Shown here one piece after another: positions 12,207 through 23,400 of a stretch of 64,000 nucleotides of DNA. Each line of letters begins with the position of its first letter. Position 1 is the first letter of the stretch. This stretch comes from Gnetum montanum (taxonomy: Eukaryota; Streptophyta; Gnetopsida; Gnetales; Gnetaceae): the NCBI GenBank assembly GCA_015680685.1, contig MNCI01035006.1, positions 491,634-555,633 on the forward strand, written 5' to 3'. The notes beneath the pieces are model-generated. The model did not search any database, had not been told where the DNA came from, and saw only the letters and a program-made list of their open reading frames with translations. The position numbers were made by a program, and so were the translations under genes.

Positions 12207-13877
12207 ATGGAGGGAACTTCATACACAAATCCATCCATGTTTGATAGATTCAACTTCACCTATTAAAAAGCAAAAATGTAAGGGTTCTTTTAATCCATGG
12301 ATTTTGAAGTCTGGAAGTCAATCTTGGAAGGCTACACTCCACCCATGAGTAGCACCATCAAGATCATCAAGCCTCGCAACAAATGGTCTTAAGAGGGAAA
12401 GGATAAGTTTATGTTTGATTCAAAAGAAAAAAATTGTTATATTGTCTATTTAATAAATCTAAATTTAATAAGGTATTAGGATGTAAAATGGCCAAAGAAG
12501 TTTGGCAAACTTTAGAACCTACTTATGAAGGAACCTCTATTGTTAAGCAATCGAGATTGTTTGTTTTGCAAAGTGAATATGATAAACTCAAAATGCAAGA
12601 AGATGAGAAAATTAAGGATTATTTTTCTAGAGCTAACGATCTTGTTGTAGCCACTAGAGAAATAGGGTAGAACTTGCCCAAAAGTGATGTGATCATCAAA
12701 ATGATCAAAACTCTACAACCGAAGTTCAAGCCTAAGGTCATAACCATGGAGGAAATTAGAGATTTCTCAACTTAGATTTGAAGAACTTCAAAGTGCTCTC
12801 ATCACATATGAAATGAATCTCATAAGAAAAGGAGTAATTCAAGAAAAACCTATTACTCTAAAGAGTGCCTCTAAGGAGAAAGAGGTCAATGAGCATGATA
12901 CAGGGCAATGAAAATGAGATTTCTCTTCTCTCAAGGAGACTACAATGATTGCTTACAAGAAGAAACAAAGGGACATCTCAACAGCAATAAAGACCAAATT
13001 TCTTCAAAGGTAAATAAAGAGGTAAAAAAATTAAATTCTTATAATGGATTTTTCTTCCATAGAGTGTTGGGTTTGTGGAGGAAGAGGCCATATGGCCTTC
13101 AAATATCCTAGTGATCCAAATGATAGCAAGTTTAGCCAAAGAATAGATCCAATGATGAGGAATTGAAAAGACCAACTTTTATTCAAGTTGGGATGACAGT
13201 GAACAAAGTGAAGAAGAAGCATGTAATTCTTCTAAATATTCTCATCTCATCTACATGATGCTTACTGATGAATCTTCCTCACATATGGTTGAGCAACATG
13301 GTAAGTGTGATGAGAGGTATAGTAAATTTAAAGAAGAAATTTTTCTTGTACATCATTTGATTAGAAAGGCAAAGAAACTAGTGCTTTCTAAGTTAAATTC
13401 TATTCATGCTAAAATGAAAGAAGAGATTTCAAACATAAAATCTAAGATTCAACCACTAACCTCTTGTAACAAGGATTGCAATAGAATTTAAGATGAGGAG
13501 ATTCCTAAAAATCAGCCAAAAAATTCAAAGGAAGAAACAATTGAAGTTTCAAGCTCAAAGTCAAGCATAGTACGGTTTGATAATTCTAATCATAAGGATG
13601 AAACTACTTTATATGTAAAAATTTTCGTTTTATGAAAACTCCTAATTATGATTATCAAAATAAGATTAATAATTGGTCTTGTCAAAAGAAGTACGGTAAG
13701 GAAATTGTGTAGGTACCGATAAGTGAAAATGAAGTGAAGTGGAGCTTTGAAAATAATTCAAAATTTTCTCACAAGGAAAATGAACAAATAAAGAAATCAC
13801 GTACACGATCTAATGAAAGAGAACCTAAGGATGAGGAGGTACTTCATGATAGGGAACCTCATCTCAAACTCTATTAA
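12207..13877 (+). pseudogene. B gag (copia type)
   Basis: The ATG at 12207 starts MEGTSYTNPSMFDRFNFTY, the usual N-terminus of plant copia gag, then a stop replaces the W of the YWKA motif. The best open stretch is 12434-12670 (KEVWQTLEPTYEGTSIVKQS, KIKDYFSRANDLVVATREIG), which is a UBN2-type gag core. EELQSALITYEMNLIRKG follows near 12800. The zinc knuckle at 13065-13106 reads CWVCGGRGHMAFKY, with its last cysteine lost. A lysine-rich coiled-coil stretch lies at 13255-13491. The protein would end EEVLHDREPHLKLY with a stop at 13875-13877, the same end as K gag. Length would be about 556 codons. Frame shifts near 12765 and elsewhere make it inactive. Confidence 0.85.
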
Positions 13878-15831
13878 TCTTATCAATTTATAGGCAAGCA
13901 AGGTAAGTCTCTATCTCTTTGCTTATTAGTTAATAAGGATAGTGTAAATTATCCATGTCTTAGATCAAAAAAGAAAAATAAATGTCTAGAGCATTTCTCT
14001 CATTCATTCATAATATTGATTGGTTTTGTGAAGATTTATAATAGATCTTGTAATAATTACCCTTGGTTTCATTTCATATCTTGCTCAATTTGAAATTCTT
14101 GTGATGATCTACTTCTATGTTCATAGTCTCTGGAATGATTTTTGCAATTTATAAGATGAGACAAACATCTATCAATAATGCTAATTGAAGATCTAGATCT
14201 CCATAATTAAGCTTAATGTTGATCTACAATTATAGTGTGTTTGTGATTTTTGCACATTAATCTTAAAAGCCCAAGATAAGTAGCACATATGTAGGGGGAC
14301 CCTACATCTCAATCATCTTGGGGGTGATCAATGTAGGGGGAGTCCATGGAGACTACAGCCAAAATGTGCAATTAGCAAGGAAATGTTCTCAAGAGGTATT
14401 TTTCACTTAATGGGATGGCAAAATATTGAATGATTGTGTGCTGCATATGTGAACTTTTAGATGTACTTAATGATTAATCAAATTTTTATAGGCAATTCTC
14501 TATCAACTTGAGCTGTTAAGTTTAGTACATATGAGGACTTTAAAAGGTACTTAACAATATATGAATTCTTAGTTTCTTATCAGCATCTGTTATTTTTAAA
14601 TGATTGTCATTGTTTTCTTGACTTGTAAAACATGCATGACTTTCATATTCTTTTGATAAATTCTTTTGCTTGAATCTAGAATTACATGGTGCTATCTATT
14701 AAATTAGTTATCTTTAGCATCAATCGCTATTCGTGCTCATGGATTTTGAACTAACAACCCACCTATCCAATGTTTAATCGTAAGCTTAAGCATGAAGTAT
14801 CTATTTTTATATAGCAAGTAGTTGATATTATGAGCAAGGCCATGATCATTCTTAGGTATTTATGCTTTTGATTGAGTTATCCATTTAATAATTTTCTTTA
14901 AGATGCATATTTTTGGGATTTGGCATTGATGTTTTCAAGTTGTAGAAGATATATTACTTGCTTCTCAATGTTCACACTTCACTTCAAGCTTAATATTGGT
15001 TGAAAATCTTGGATCAGTTCTTGATATATATGTGGAAAAAACTATAATACTTTTGCTTTCCTATTTGTGAGATACTTGATGGAACACCTGTTTCTACATG
15101 ATCTATCTTTGATATTTTTTGTATTAACTAACTACTTTTATGTGATCATATTTACATTAGAAGAGAAGTGTATGAATGTATATTTATTAGCATGCTTTAT
15201 TTTTGGATGTTGTAGTGCCTTGAACAAACATCAGAGTATGCATGTCTCACTCATAGCTTTGACCTTTAAAATTGAATGTTGATGGTTCTTATTGAATTAA
15301 TTGTAGCTCCTTGTTTTGACTTCAAAAAGGCAATTCTCAATTTTTACAATCATGCCTTAAGGGGAGGATGCAGTACATTCCTTACTATTTTGAGCAATAA
15401 CATGATTACTCTATGGGAATGTATTCATCTTATATCAATGGTTTTCCATTGGAAGTTGTATGGCTATATTTATCTCATCATGAAGATATGTCCATTTGCT
15501 AATGTTGAAGCAACTTGCACTATTAATGACTTATTTTTTTAGAGAAAGGTTGCTTAGCCTTTGCTTCAACTTCAAGATTCTATTTCACTTGGAAGGTTTA
15601 CTCTGCTCTTACAAAATTTGGGGCACCTATTCATGGACCTGATAAATACATACTTCCTATACCTTTTAGGATTATGAATGATACTTGGCTCTTTATATTA
15701 TGTGAATATTAGTGTTCTTTTCTACCTACATTTGTGCTTCTTTTCCTTTTTGTTGTTATTCAAAAAGAAGGAGAGTAGTATGGTTATATTGGTATGATCA
15801 CTAACCCATTTTCTTAAGTTTTAAACATCAT
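13878..15831 (+). other. B post-gag tail without pol
   Basis: Between the gag stop and the polypurine tract there is no recognisable pol domain. Two modest open stretches at 15067-15542 are hydrophobic but show no known motif, and I do not treat them as genes. A GGGGGACCC...TAGGGGGAG stretch near 14295-14345 stands out from the AT-rich background. Confidence 0.6.
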
Positions 15832-15846
15832 AAAAATGGAGGAGAT
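15832..15846 (+). other. Polypurine tract of B
   Basis: AAAAATGGAGGAGAT precedes the 3' LTR start TATGGACC. It is the counterpart of AAAAAGGGGAAGAT in K. Confidence 0.7.
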
Positions 15847-17129
15847 TATGGACCTTTTGATGTGTTTTGGTGTGCTCAAAAAATTGAGTAAAATGGAGAT
15901 AAAATTTTTTTGTATGGTTGTATGGTTATTTTGTTTGTAGGACTATGTACATGGGGAACCAAGATGAGCTAAAGAGGACAAGGAACAAACTATGCTAGTG
16001 CTCAAAGAAAGAGGTCATCCACATGTCTTTAAATGAACATCCAAAGAACATTGAAAAGGACCTAATATTGTAAAAGCAAAGTGTACATCATTAAAGCATA
16101 TGAAAGATCAAGGTTGTAGACAAGGACTGATGCATTCATCATGCAAAATAAAGATGAAGAAAGACATCTCTGAGAAGTAGCAAACATCTTGGTAGATTTG
16201 GGATGAACTCAGAGAAAATTCATAAATACGTCCTTAGAAATAGCAAGATGTATTTCCCCAATCAAAGACATCTTTCATGAGGTAAATAAATATTTACAGA
16301 ATGTAGACCATATATAGAAAGATGTCTTTCATTGAACAAAGACATCTTCTAGGATGAACACTTTAGAAAGACATATTTCAGGAAATAAAGAACTCTTCTA
16401 GATTTGAAGGAAAATTCAAAGAGATGTCTTAGGAAAAAGAAGGACATCTCCCATGACCATTAGTGACCATTAGCTAGCCATTGCACAAGTTTTGAGAAGG
16501 ATTTAGCAACACTGTAGCTATAAGAGGACTTCACGTACATTAGAAAAATTGCAAAAATTATTGTATTCATTGCATACTCATTTGTAATCATTGAATTCTC
16601 TATTGCTTCTCATTATCTAATCATTTTGGCTTTGCAAAGTGTGTTGTACCTAATTGTACAAGGATCAACAATTTTAGTTGTAATCATTTGTTGTGTTTCT
16701 TGTTCTTATTTCCGTAAGGGGTTAAGTTCCTTGAGCTTGTCAGGATCCTGTGGGATTGAGTTGTTGGTACTATGATACAATAGTTTTGTGTGGAGCTCAA
16801 GATTGTAAAGGTTGTGGAAGCCTTGAAACCACATTTCCAAGCCTGATGAGACCTTGTGGGGTTGAGTGACTAGTGCTATAGTACAACACTTCATAGTGGA
16901 GCTTGAAGACTATACAGGGTGTGGATCCTTCAACCACATTTTGAGAGCAACAAAGTCTAGAGGTGTGCTTGTGATCTATTCTTTGAGTGTTGAGTATCCA
17001 ACTTGGGGAATCATGTAAATTTCAATGTGTGCTTTGTTTATTTAAGTTTTCATTTGAGAAACTTATTCACATTCCCCACCCCCATTCCCCTCCCCTTCCC
17101 CCACTTCCTTTTTAGTTCAACGATCCACA
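15847..17129 (+). mobile_element. B 3' LTR
   Basis: It is a direct repeat of 10925-12157. The AGACATCT-type cluster lies at 16140-16450 and the TATA-like box at 16519. Near the end it has a C-rich tract (17072-17106) that the 5' LTR lacks in this length, which explains part of the 50-bp size difference. Confidence 0.8.
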
Positions 17130-17134
17130 CCAGC

Positions 17135-17608
17135 CACAGAATCCAATCCAATGACCTAAAAGAGATTAGAAATCCAATAATAACAATGATGGACAGCAAG
17201 ATACATTATGGGATGAACTCCATTTTAACATCATTAGTGAAGGAGAGGGTGAGTACAAACTTGTGTAAAATATACCATACACATTTTCTAATCTTTCAAA
17301 GATTAGGAAGAGCCCACCCAAGTCAAGTACAACCTAACCCTTCCACCCCATGCCCTTATAACCAAATGCACTGATAGCCATGTAGCCTAACTTTTCTTTG
17401 TTAACTTGTTACACCTCTCTATATACTTTATTTTATCCTTTGTGCATGTAGCCTAAGTTTCTACTTTCAATTGCATTTTTTCTTCTTTATTATAGCCTTT
17501 CTTTTCCTTTACTTTTATGCATATTCTAAACATCAAAAAACCTTATAAAAATTTCAAAACTAGGAAAATCCATAAAAAATTTAAAATAAAAATATAAGCT
17601 TCCTTTTA
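17135..17608 (+). other. D sequence after B: post-protease stretch, unassigned
   Basis: D should resume here. A readable frame to about 17374 has no motif I recognise, although position suggests it was the end of the protease region. The remainder is AT-rich and without ORFs. Confidence 0.35.
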
Positions 17609-17822
17609 TACCAAGGCCTACCATGGCCTAAAATAAGCAAACCCATGACCTACTGAAGCCTTGAAGTGGCATCATAGTCTACCAAGGCCTTAAACTGAAA
17701 CCATAGTCTACTAAGACTTTAAATTGGTGCTACATTCCACTAAGACTCTAAACTGGCATCATGGCCCACCATGGCCTTAAAATGGTGATAAATGTGTGGT
17801 CCACCATGGTTCAAAACTAGCA
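17609..17822 (+). repeat. Degenerate tandem repeat, about 30 bp (CCTACCAAGGCCTTAAACTG type), D site 1
   Basis: Seven to eight degenerate units of the form CCNACNAAGNCNTTAAACTGGC-A-CATAG follow each other. The same repeat appears at 27032-27120 and 38974-39180, all in the same orientation, and all within D. Confidence 0.75.
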
Positions 17823-18163
17823 GGTAGCCTTTATCTTATGGCCATTTATAATCTTATAGCCTAACCATTTTCAACATAGCCAACACAATCATCAGCAACA
17901 TAGCCTAATTTACAACATTTATAACCTTAAAACCTTAAAGTAGTAAAGCAATCAACAACATATATAGCCAAAACTAAAACTAAAACTTAAAATTTAAACA
18001 TTTTAAAATAAAATTATATAACCATGGCCACACTATATGGCATAAATGTCAAAACAATAAATCATAAATGTTAAAATGTCTACAACACAAGCATTGGCCA
18101 ATATGAATCATACAACATCAAACATAAAATAGACTAAAATAAAAATCATCAAAAGCTATGACA
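17823..18163. other. No gene seen
   Basis: AT-rich sequence with many short CATAGCC and AAAACTAAAA words. No ORF, repeat array or signal can be supported. Confidence 0.5.
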
Positions 18164-20955
18164 TCATGCATCAGATGGTGCCAAGGGGGCATCCAAAGGG
18201 GGAGGTGGTGGTGCATCATCATCATCATCATCCCCTACACTACTAGGACCTCCAACATGATATGATGCCTATGACATAACAACACACAACCAATCAATAA
18301 CCATCATATCTAAAACCATGACATAAACCATGCAAGACTAAAACATAAATACCATCAAACCTATGCGAACTCTAGCTTTTCAAACTTTAGGTATGCCTCC
18401 CGATCAACCTTATACTTGCACTTGTGATCCTTTTGTGTCTTTCCCCACTCTAGGACCCAAGCACTATAATCCTTCCAATCCTTTACCTTTCAGGAGATCA
18501 AGTCCATCTACATCTACTACTTATGTAACTCCCATGAGAGGGCAACCTTGTCATGGATAGCACACTAGTAGTAGGCCCACATGATCTCCTTGGCTCAAAA
18601 GGTCCTTGAGTTAGTCACTTGCACTTGCACAAAGGTCCTACAATCCTAAAGATTCCAAGTCTTCTAAGCTTGCTTTCTATTTTTCTCCTTCAAGGCCATA
18701 ACCTATTCCTAAATCTCCCATGAATATTTTGGGCATGAAACCACTAGATCAATAGCAGTTTCATATAGCTTCATGAGGACATGTAGGATGTTAGAAGGAA
18801 GCTTAAGCAAGGTGTCAAACTCCATGTCTTTGATCAAGTTACATGTAACTGATGGCACTAAAAATATAACCATAAACATGATATATAACCTAAGGCATCC
18901 ATAGCATAAAATACAACCCATAGAAAAATGACTGAGGCATAGCAAAACATAGTTCTTACCGATATTGGGTGCAACCTATTACAATTGACTAATGATGTCC
19001 TTTACCATCCTATGCATAAATTCTATCTTGTTCGATACCTCTACCCATGGTTTCAAGTGAAACATTAATATGGAGGCCTTTGTTGGTAGCTTTGGAACTA
19101 TGATAAGTATAAAAATAGTTAGATAAGTAAGAAAATAAGAAATTAAAAATAAAACCATAAACAAAAACTAGTAGAGCCTAGGTATACTTGCATTCTTGTT
19201 CTCATTCTTGTCCTCAAACTCATCATCATCATTAGGGATTTTGATCAGAGGCTTCCTAGGTAGTTGCTCACTAAACAAGGCATTGCAAGAGTGCCTCCTC
19301 TACATGCCTTTGTTCCTCCTCTACCAAAGAAGCTATATGCCTCTACTCCTCCTCTTCAACATGTCTATGTGCTTCCTCCACTTGCCTTTTCTCTTCTTCC
19401 GCAATGGCAACTTGGGCTACCAACTTCTGCTGCTAAGCTATAGCCATTACCCATTAGCCAAGTTACCATGTATAGCCATAGGACATTAAATAGACAAAAA
19501 CATAGTTAAAGAGTACATGTGACTACCTAATCTAAGCATGGAATCTTGAAGAACATCCATTACTTCAAGGATGGCTCTATTACTGGTGGTGCTTCCTCTG
19601 CTAGCTATTTTAGACTAACCTTGGCTACCTCATTAACCTTAGCATGCAATAATTGGGTCCTCTTCATGTTAGTTAAGAATGTAAGAGGTTCCTCCCCCAT
19701 GCTATTAAGGGATTCACACTGACTGACACCAAGGTTCTTGGTGATTACAAACAACAAATCGTCCATGTCCTCTAGGGGGTTCTGAGCCTACATCATCGGA
19801 TAATGATATTTTATCCAAGGATAGAAAAGTTTTTTTAGGTCCTAACACATCCATGACCCATTCATCTTCACCACCAAGAATTCTATAAACCTCTTCAGAT
19901 AGCCTGCAAAAAATGCATAGTGCATATGGACTATCATGGAGTTTGGGGATTTCCTCTTTAAGGCTCATAGCCAAGAAAGTAACCCAATTAAAAGAAGTTC
20001 CCTCAATCAAGACCTTTTTAAAGGTTCATCCCCTATGCAATGTCAACTATCTTCTTTTGTAAAAATGATTTAGAAAAATCCTAAGACCTAAACAAGGGGT
20101 AGGACCCCCTTGCATTAGGGTTTGTAGAGCTATCAAGGGCAATTCATGAGTGGCCTTTGCTTACACCAAACCACTCCTCAACTTCCACATGATGGAGGAT
20201 CTCCTTCATTAATTTGGTGGCAACTACTATCCCATTAGTAGGAACACCAAATAAGTTGTGAAAGGTGGCCACACTAATGAAAATGGTAATTATCATGCCT
20301 TGCATTATAGTCTAAAACACATTGATCTCTACATCAAAGGAGTTGATGATATTCAAAATCTCCATAGAAAGAACAACAGGACTAGGCACCATGAATACCT
20401 TGAGCAAACCTGCACATATGATGTTTACCTTAATGTTCTTAGGTGCTCGTACCTTTAATCACTCCTATGCTAGCCCCACCTCACCAATCTTTAGGATCAG
20501 AGTTTCCACAAAATGTCGAGTGAGGGGTACAGTGACATTTCCAGAAGTGGAATGCCCTATAAGCAAAAGGCAAGTGCTTAGCATCAATATAGCTACATTT
20601 AGACCATAGAATTCTTAAGACCCAAATAGCCATAAAACCTTAGCTATAACATAGAAAGCCATTCCTTTTCTCATCTTTCTTCTTCTTACTTGAAGAAGCT
20701 TGTGCGGGGCTCCCAGCAATGATAGCCATATCTCTGATCACCTTGGGACTGCCACCAACTTAGTTTGGCAGCCACACACTTCTTGTAAATAGGGTCAAAT
20801 CTGGTAGGGTATTCATCAAATTTTCCTCTTAGTTGCTCAAAAACATGTCTAATCTTGGGACCTTTGGTGAATTCACTCAACGTGGTATGAGCTACTATGA
20901 AGGTTTGATCATTCTTGATCAAGCCTTTCTCATTAACCTTGTACCTACAAGATGT
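18164..20955 (-). pseudogene. Antisense multi-part ORF in D (coiled coil, Asp/Pro-rich C-terminus)
   Basis: On the minus strand, opposite to D, protein-like segments follow in order. From about 20950: FTKGPKIRHVFEQLRGKFDE and FDPIYKKCVAAKLSWWQ. From 20010: EGTSFNWVTFLAMSLKEEI and YALCIFCRLSEEVYRILGGE. At about 19440-19270 a clear coiled coil (AIAEEEKRQVEEAHRHVEEE). At about 18850: IKDMEFDTLLKLPSNILHVL. The end is DDDDDDAPPPPP with a stop at 18166-18164. Splice-like joints occur, for example a donor GGTAAGAAC near 18957 and an acceptor TGCCATCAG near 18847. Antisense extra ORFs are known in Tat-lineage elements, usually after pol; here it sits between protease and RT. It may be related to the putative plant transposon-protein domain. 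Function unknown, and it is broken by stops. Confidence 0.55.
18212..18231 (+). repeat. (ATC)n microsatellite
   Basis: A short ATC run encodes the aspartate tract near the C-terminus of the antisense ORF remnant. Confidence 0.7.
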
Positions 20956-23400
20956 CTATAAAATCAACAAGTTATAAAGAAGACTAAATTAGATAAGGCC
21001 AAAACATTAAAATCTATAATAGTCATGCTTACCCCTATAATCATTACATGGTGCCTAGAGGATTCTAGAATAGAGAATGGACTTGTTGCACCACCATCAA
21101 AATATTATTCATGTTGTATCATGAATACCCTAGCATCATGTCTAAGAGGTACTAGGCACTGATGTTATCTACCAACTCTCCTACTACTTGGGTCTCTAGA
21201 TCATTGATTATGAACTGAGTAACTAAACATGCAAACCCAAGTAGCAAGGTTTCCACTATGACCATAGCCACCTCCTCAAACAAGTGTGATCACATCATCA
21301 CACTAAAATTATAAAGAAGGTAGGCAAGGAAATCCCTTGCCCTTGGGTATAACCATAGTGACCCCTTCTCCAGTTCCATGTTAGGTAAGGGGGTGTGAGC
21401 CATGGGCTAACCGATACAGCATAGAATGCCAACTAACTCCACCATGAGGAGGATTGGTCTCAGTAGGACCCTAGAAGAGGAAAACATGAACATCATTAGA
21501 ATCAGATTTCAAAACTTAGAATTTCTTAACAAGTTTTATACCTCCTAGTCAAGGGTGAAAGTAGCCCCTATAAAAAATATCTAAGGTGTTTATTCAAATT
21601 TTCTTAAGAAATTCCATGAAAACATTATTTCAACCTTTCATAGCCTTCTAATTTGTATCTAAAATATTATAGCTAAAACATCATAGCTAGAATTGTGCCT
21701 TAGTCCAAACCATGCATTAACTTTTTAAAAAGCATTAAAACATAGAAAAAAAAACCATAGTAAAAAATTTAGAAGTAACCTTAAAATATAGTGCAAATTT
21801 TTAAGCCTTCCCAAAGGGCATGGAAATTGACAAAATAAACCTCTAACTATGTCAACCGCATCCTTCCCCAAAGTGGTAAAGTGCCACAATCAAAATTAAG
21901 CCTTATTGACATAGCCTTAATAAAAAATTCACTAAAAAGTCCATCGTAGCTCTAATTTTAGTGATTCCATTACAAAATAAATCCTAAAATCATATGTTTT
22001 TTAGCCATGACCATTGCAACCAAAAACACGTAACCATTTTTACATAAACCGTAGCCAAACCTTAGTCATCAAGCTTAACCCCCTTTGGCACAAGGTTGGG
22101 AAAAAATACACCAAAAATTCATTTGAGCTCCAAAAAGAGTAATTTTACTACTATTTAAAATTTTGAATCAAGGCCTATGCTTAGCAAAAATTTAAAACCT
22201 TAGTTGTTTATTTAGGAAAAAATCATTAATTTGATAAAAATCTAAAAAATGGCACAAACCCTAATTACACAACCAAATTGAAATAGCCATAACTTCATCG
22301 ATATAACTCCAAATCAAAAAAAAACCATAGCCATTTGAAAGCTTAAATGTAATCTTATAAATATAACATTACATTTTACCAACATTGATCCATTTTGCTA
22401 ACAAATAATACAAAATATTGCTTGCTTTTTTAATCAAAAAACACAAAACTTATAAAACCTAACTTAATTTGGCCATAGAATATAGTGAAAATAGTAAAAT
22501 TAACTACTACCCACAATAAAACACATCAAAATAATTGGGTATTATTTTGTTAAAATTTTATTTTGGCAAGTCCTTCCTCCTAGATCTAAGAAAAACGGCC
22601 CCATGATCAAAATTTTAGAAAAAAACCACCAAAACATCAAGCATATTTTTGAAAATTGAATCTAATAAGGAAAAAGCAGCAAAATAACCCTAGATATACA
22701 TAGAAAAAACCAAAATATGACATAGGATTTCATTAGAGTTTGATTTTATCAAGCCCTTTTGAGTATATCTAACAAAAATAACCTTTTCGTAGCTAGGAAA
22801 ACACAAAAACGACTAGGAAATCATGGAAAAAAGTAAAGAATGATCTACCTTAAAATAAATGAGGAAGATCCTTAAATGGAAATGAACCTAGGAGAGTTGT
22901 AAATATTCTTAGCTACCTCATTTGATGCCTATATTTGGGAATCTTTGCTACAACATTTCTTCATCATGATGGCACAACATTAGAAAATCTTGGAAACTAA
23001 GGGCTTTGAAGCTTCCACGCTAGCTAGGAGAAGATATAAAGATTTAGTGTTAAATATGGATGATATTTGATACAAAAACTTGTGCCAAGGCTTTCCTCTA
23101 GTGCATTGGGTGGTGTGATGATGATTTGTGATGCTTTTTTACAAGTTTTGACAATAAAAACCAAACTAAACTAATGTTTCCACTCTTAACCCCTTGTTGC
23201 TAATTCTATGTAGAACTCAATATGCACTAAATTAAAAAGGGGAGGAAAGTATCCTCCATGTTAGGAGTGGAAAATAAAACAAAAATTACACTTTTTTTCT
23301 TAATTTTTAAATTTTTAAGCGCTAGGCCCCACCCTGTACCCTCATACATGGAATTTTTGCACTTCAAACTCCATCAACGTTGGGGTTTGATCCCTTGAAC
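20956..23400. other. No gene seen (AT-rich spacer in D)
   Basis: About 2.4 kb of A-rich sequence with many CATAGCC and AAAACC words. No retroelement domain was recognised in either strand. It could hold the upstream part of the antisense ORF, but no motif supports this. Confidence 0.45.

Larger units (their letters stand above)
10925..17129 (+). mobile_element. Copia-type element B with both LTRs, gag only
   Basis: B has two directly repeated LTRs (10925-12157 and 15847-17129), a primer site, gag at 12207-13877, a 1.95-kb tail and a polypurine tract. It contains no integrase, reverse transcriptase or RNase H. Gag is homologous to that of K, and both elements lack pol at the same place. B interrupts D just after the protease. 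It is therefore younger than D, yet has many stops. Confidence 0.85.

Noticed and set aside
15067-15542. Two hydrophobic ORFs after B gag, as possible env-like genes
   Set aside because: No signal, membrane pattern or motif that would support this, and the frames are short in T-rich DNA.
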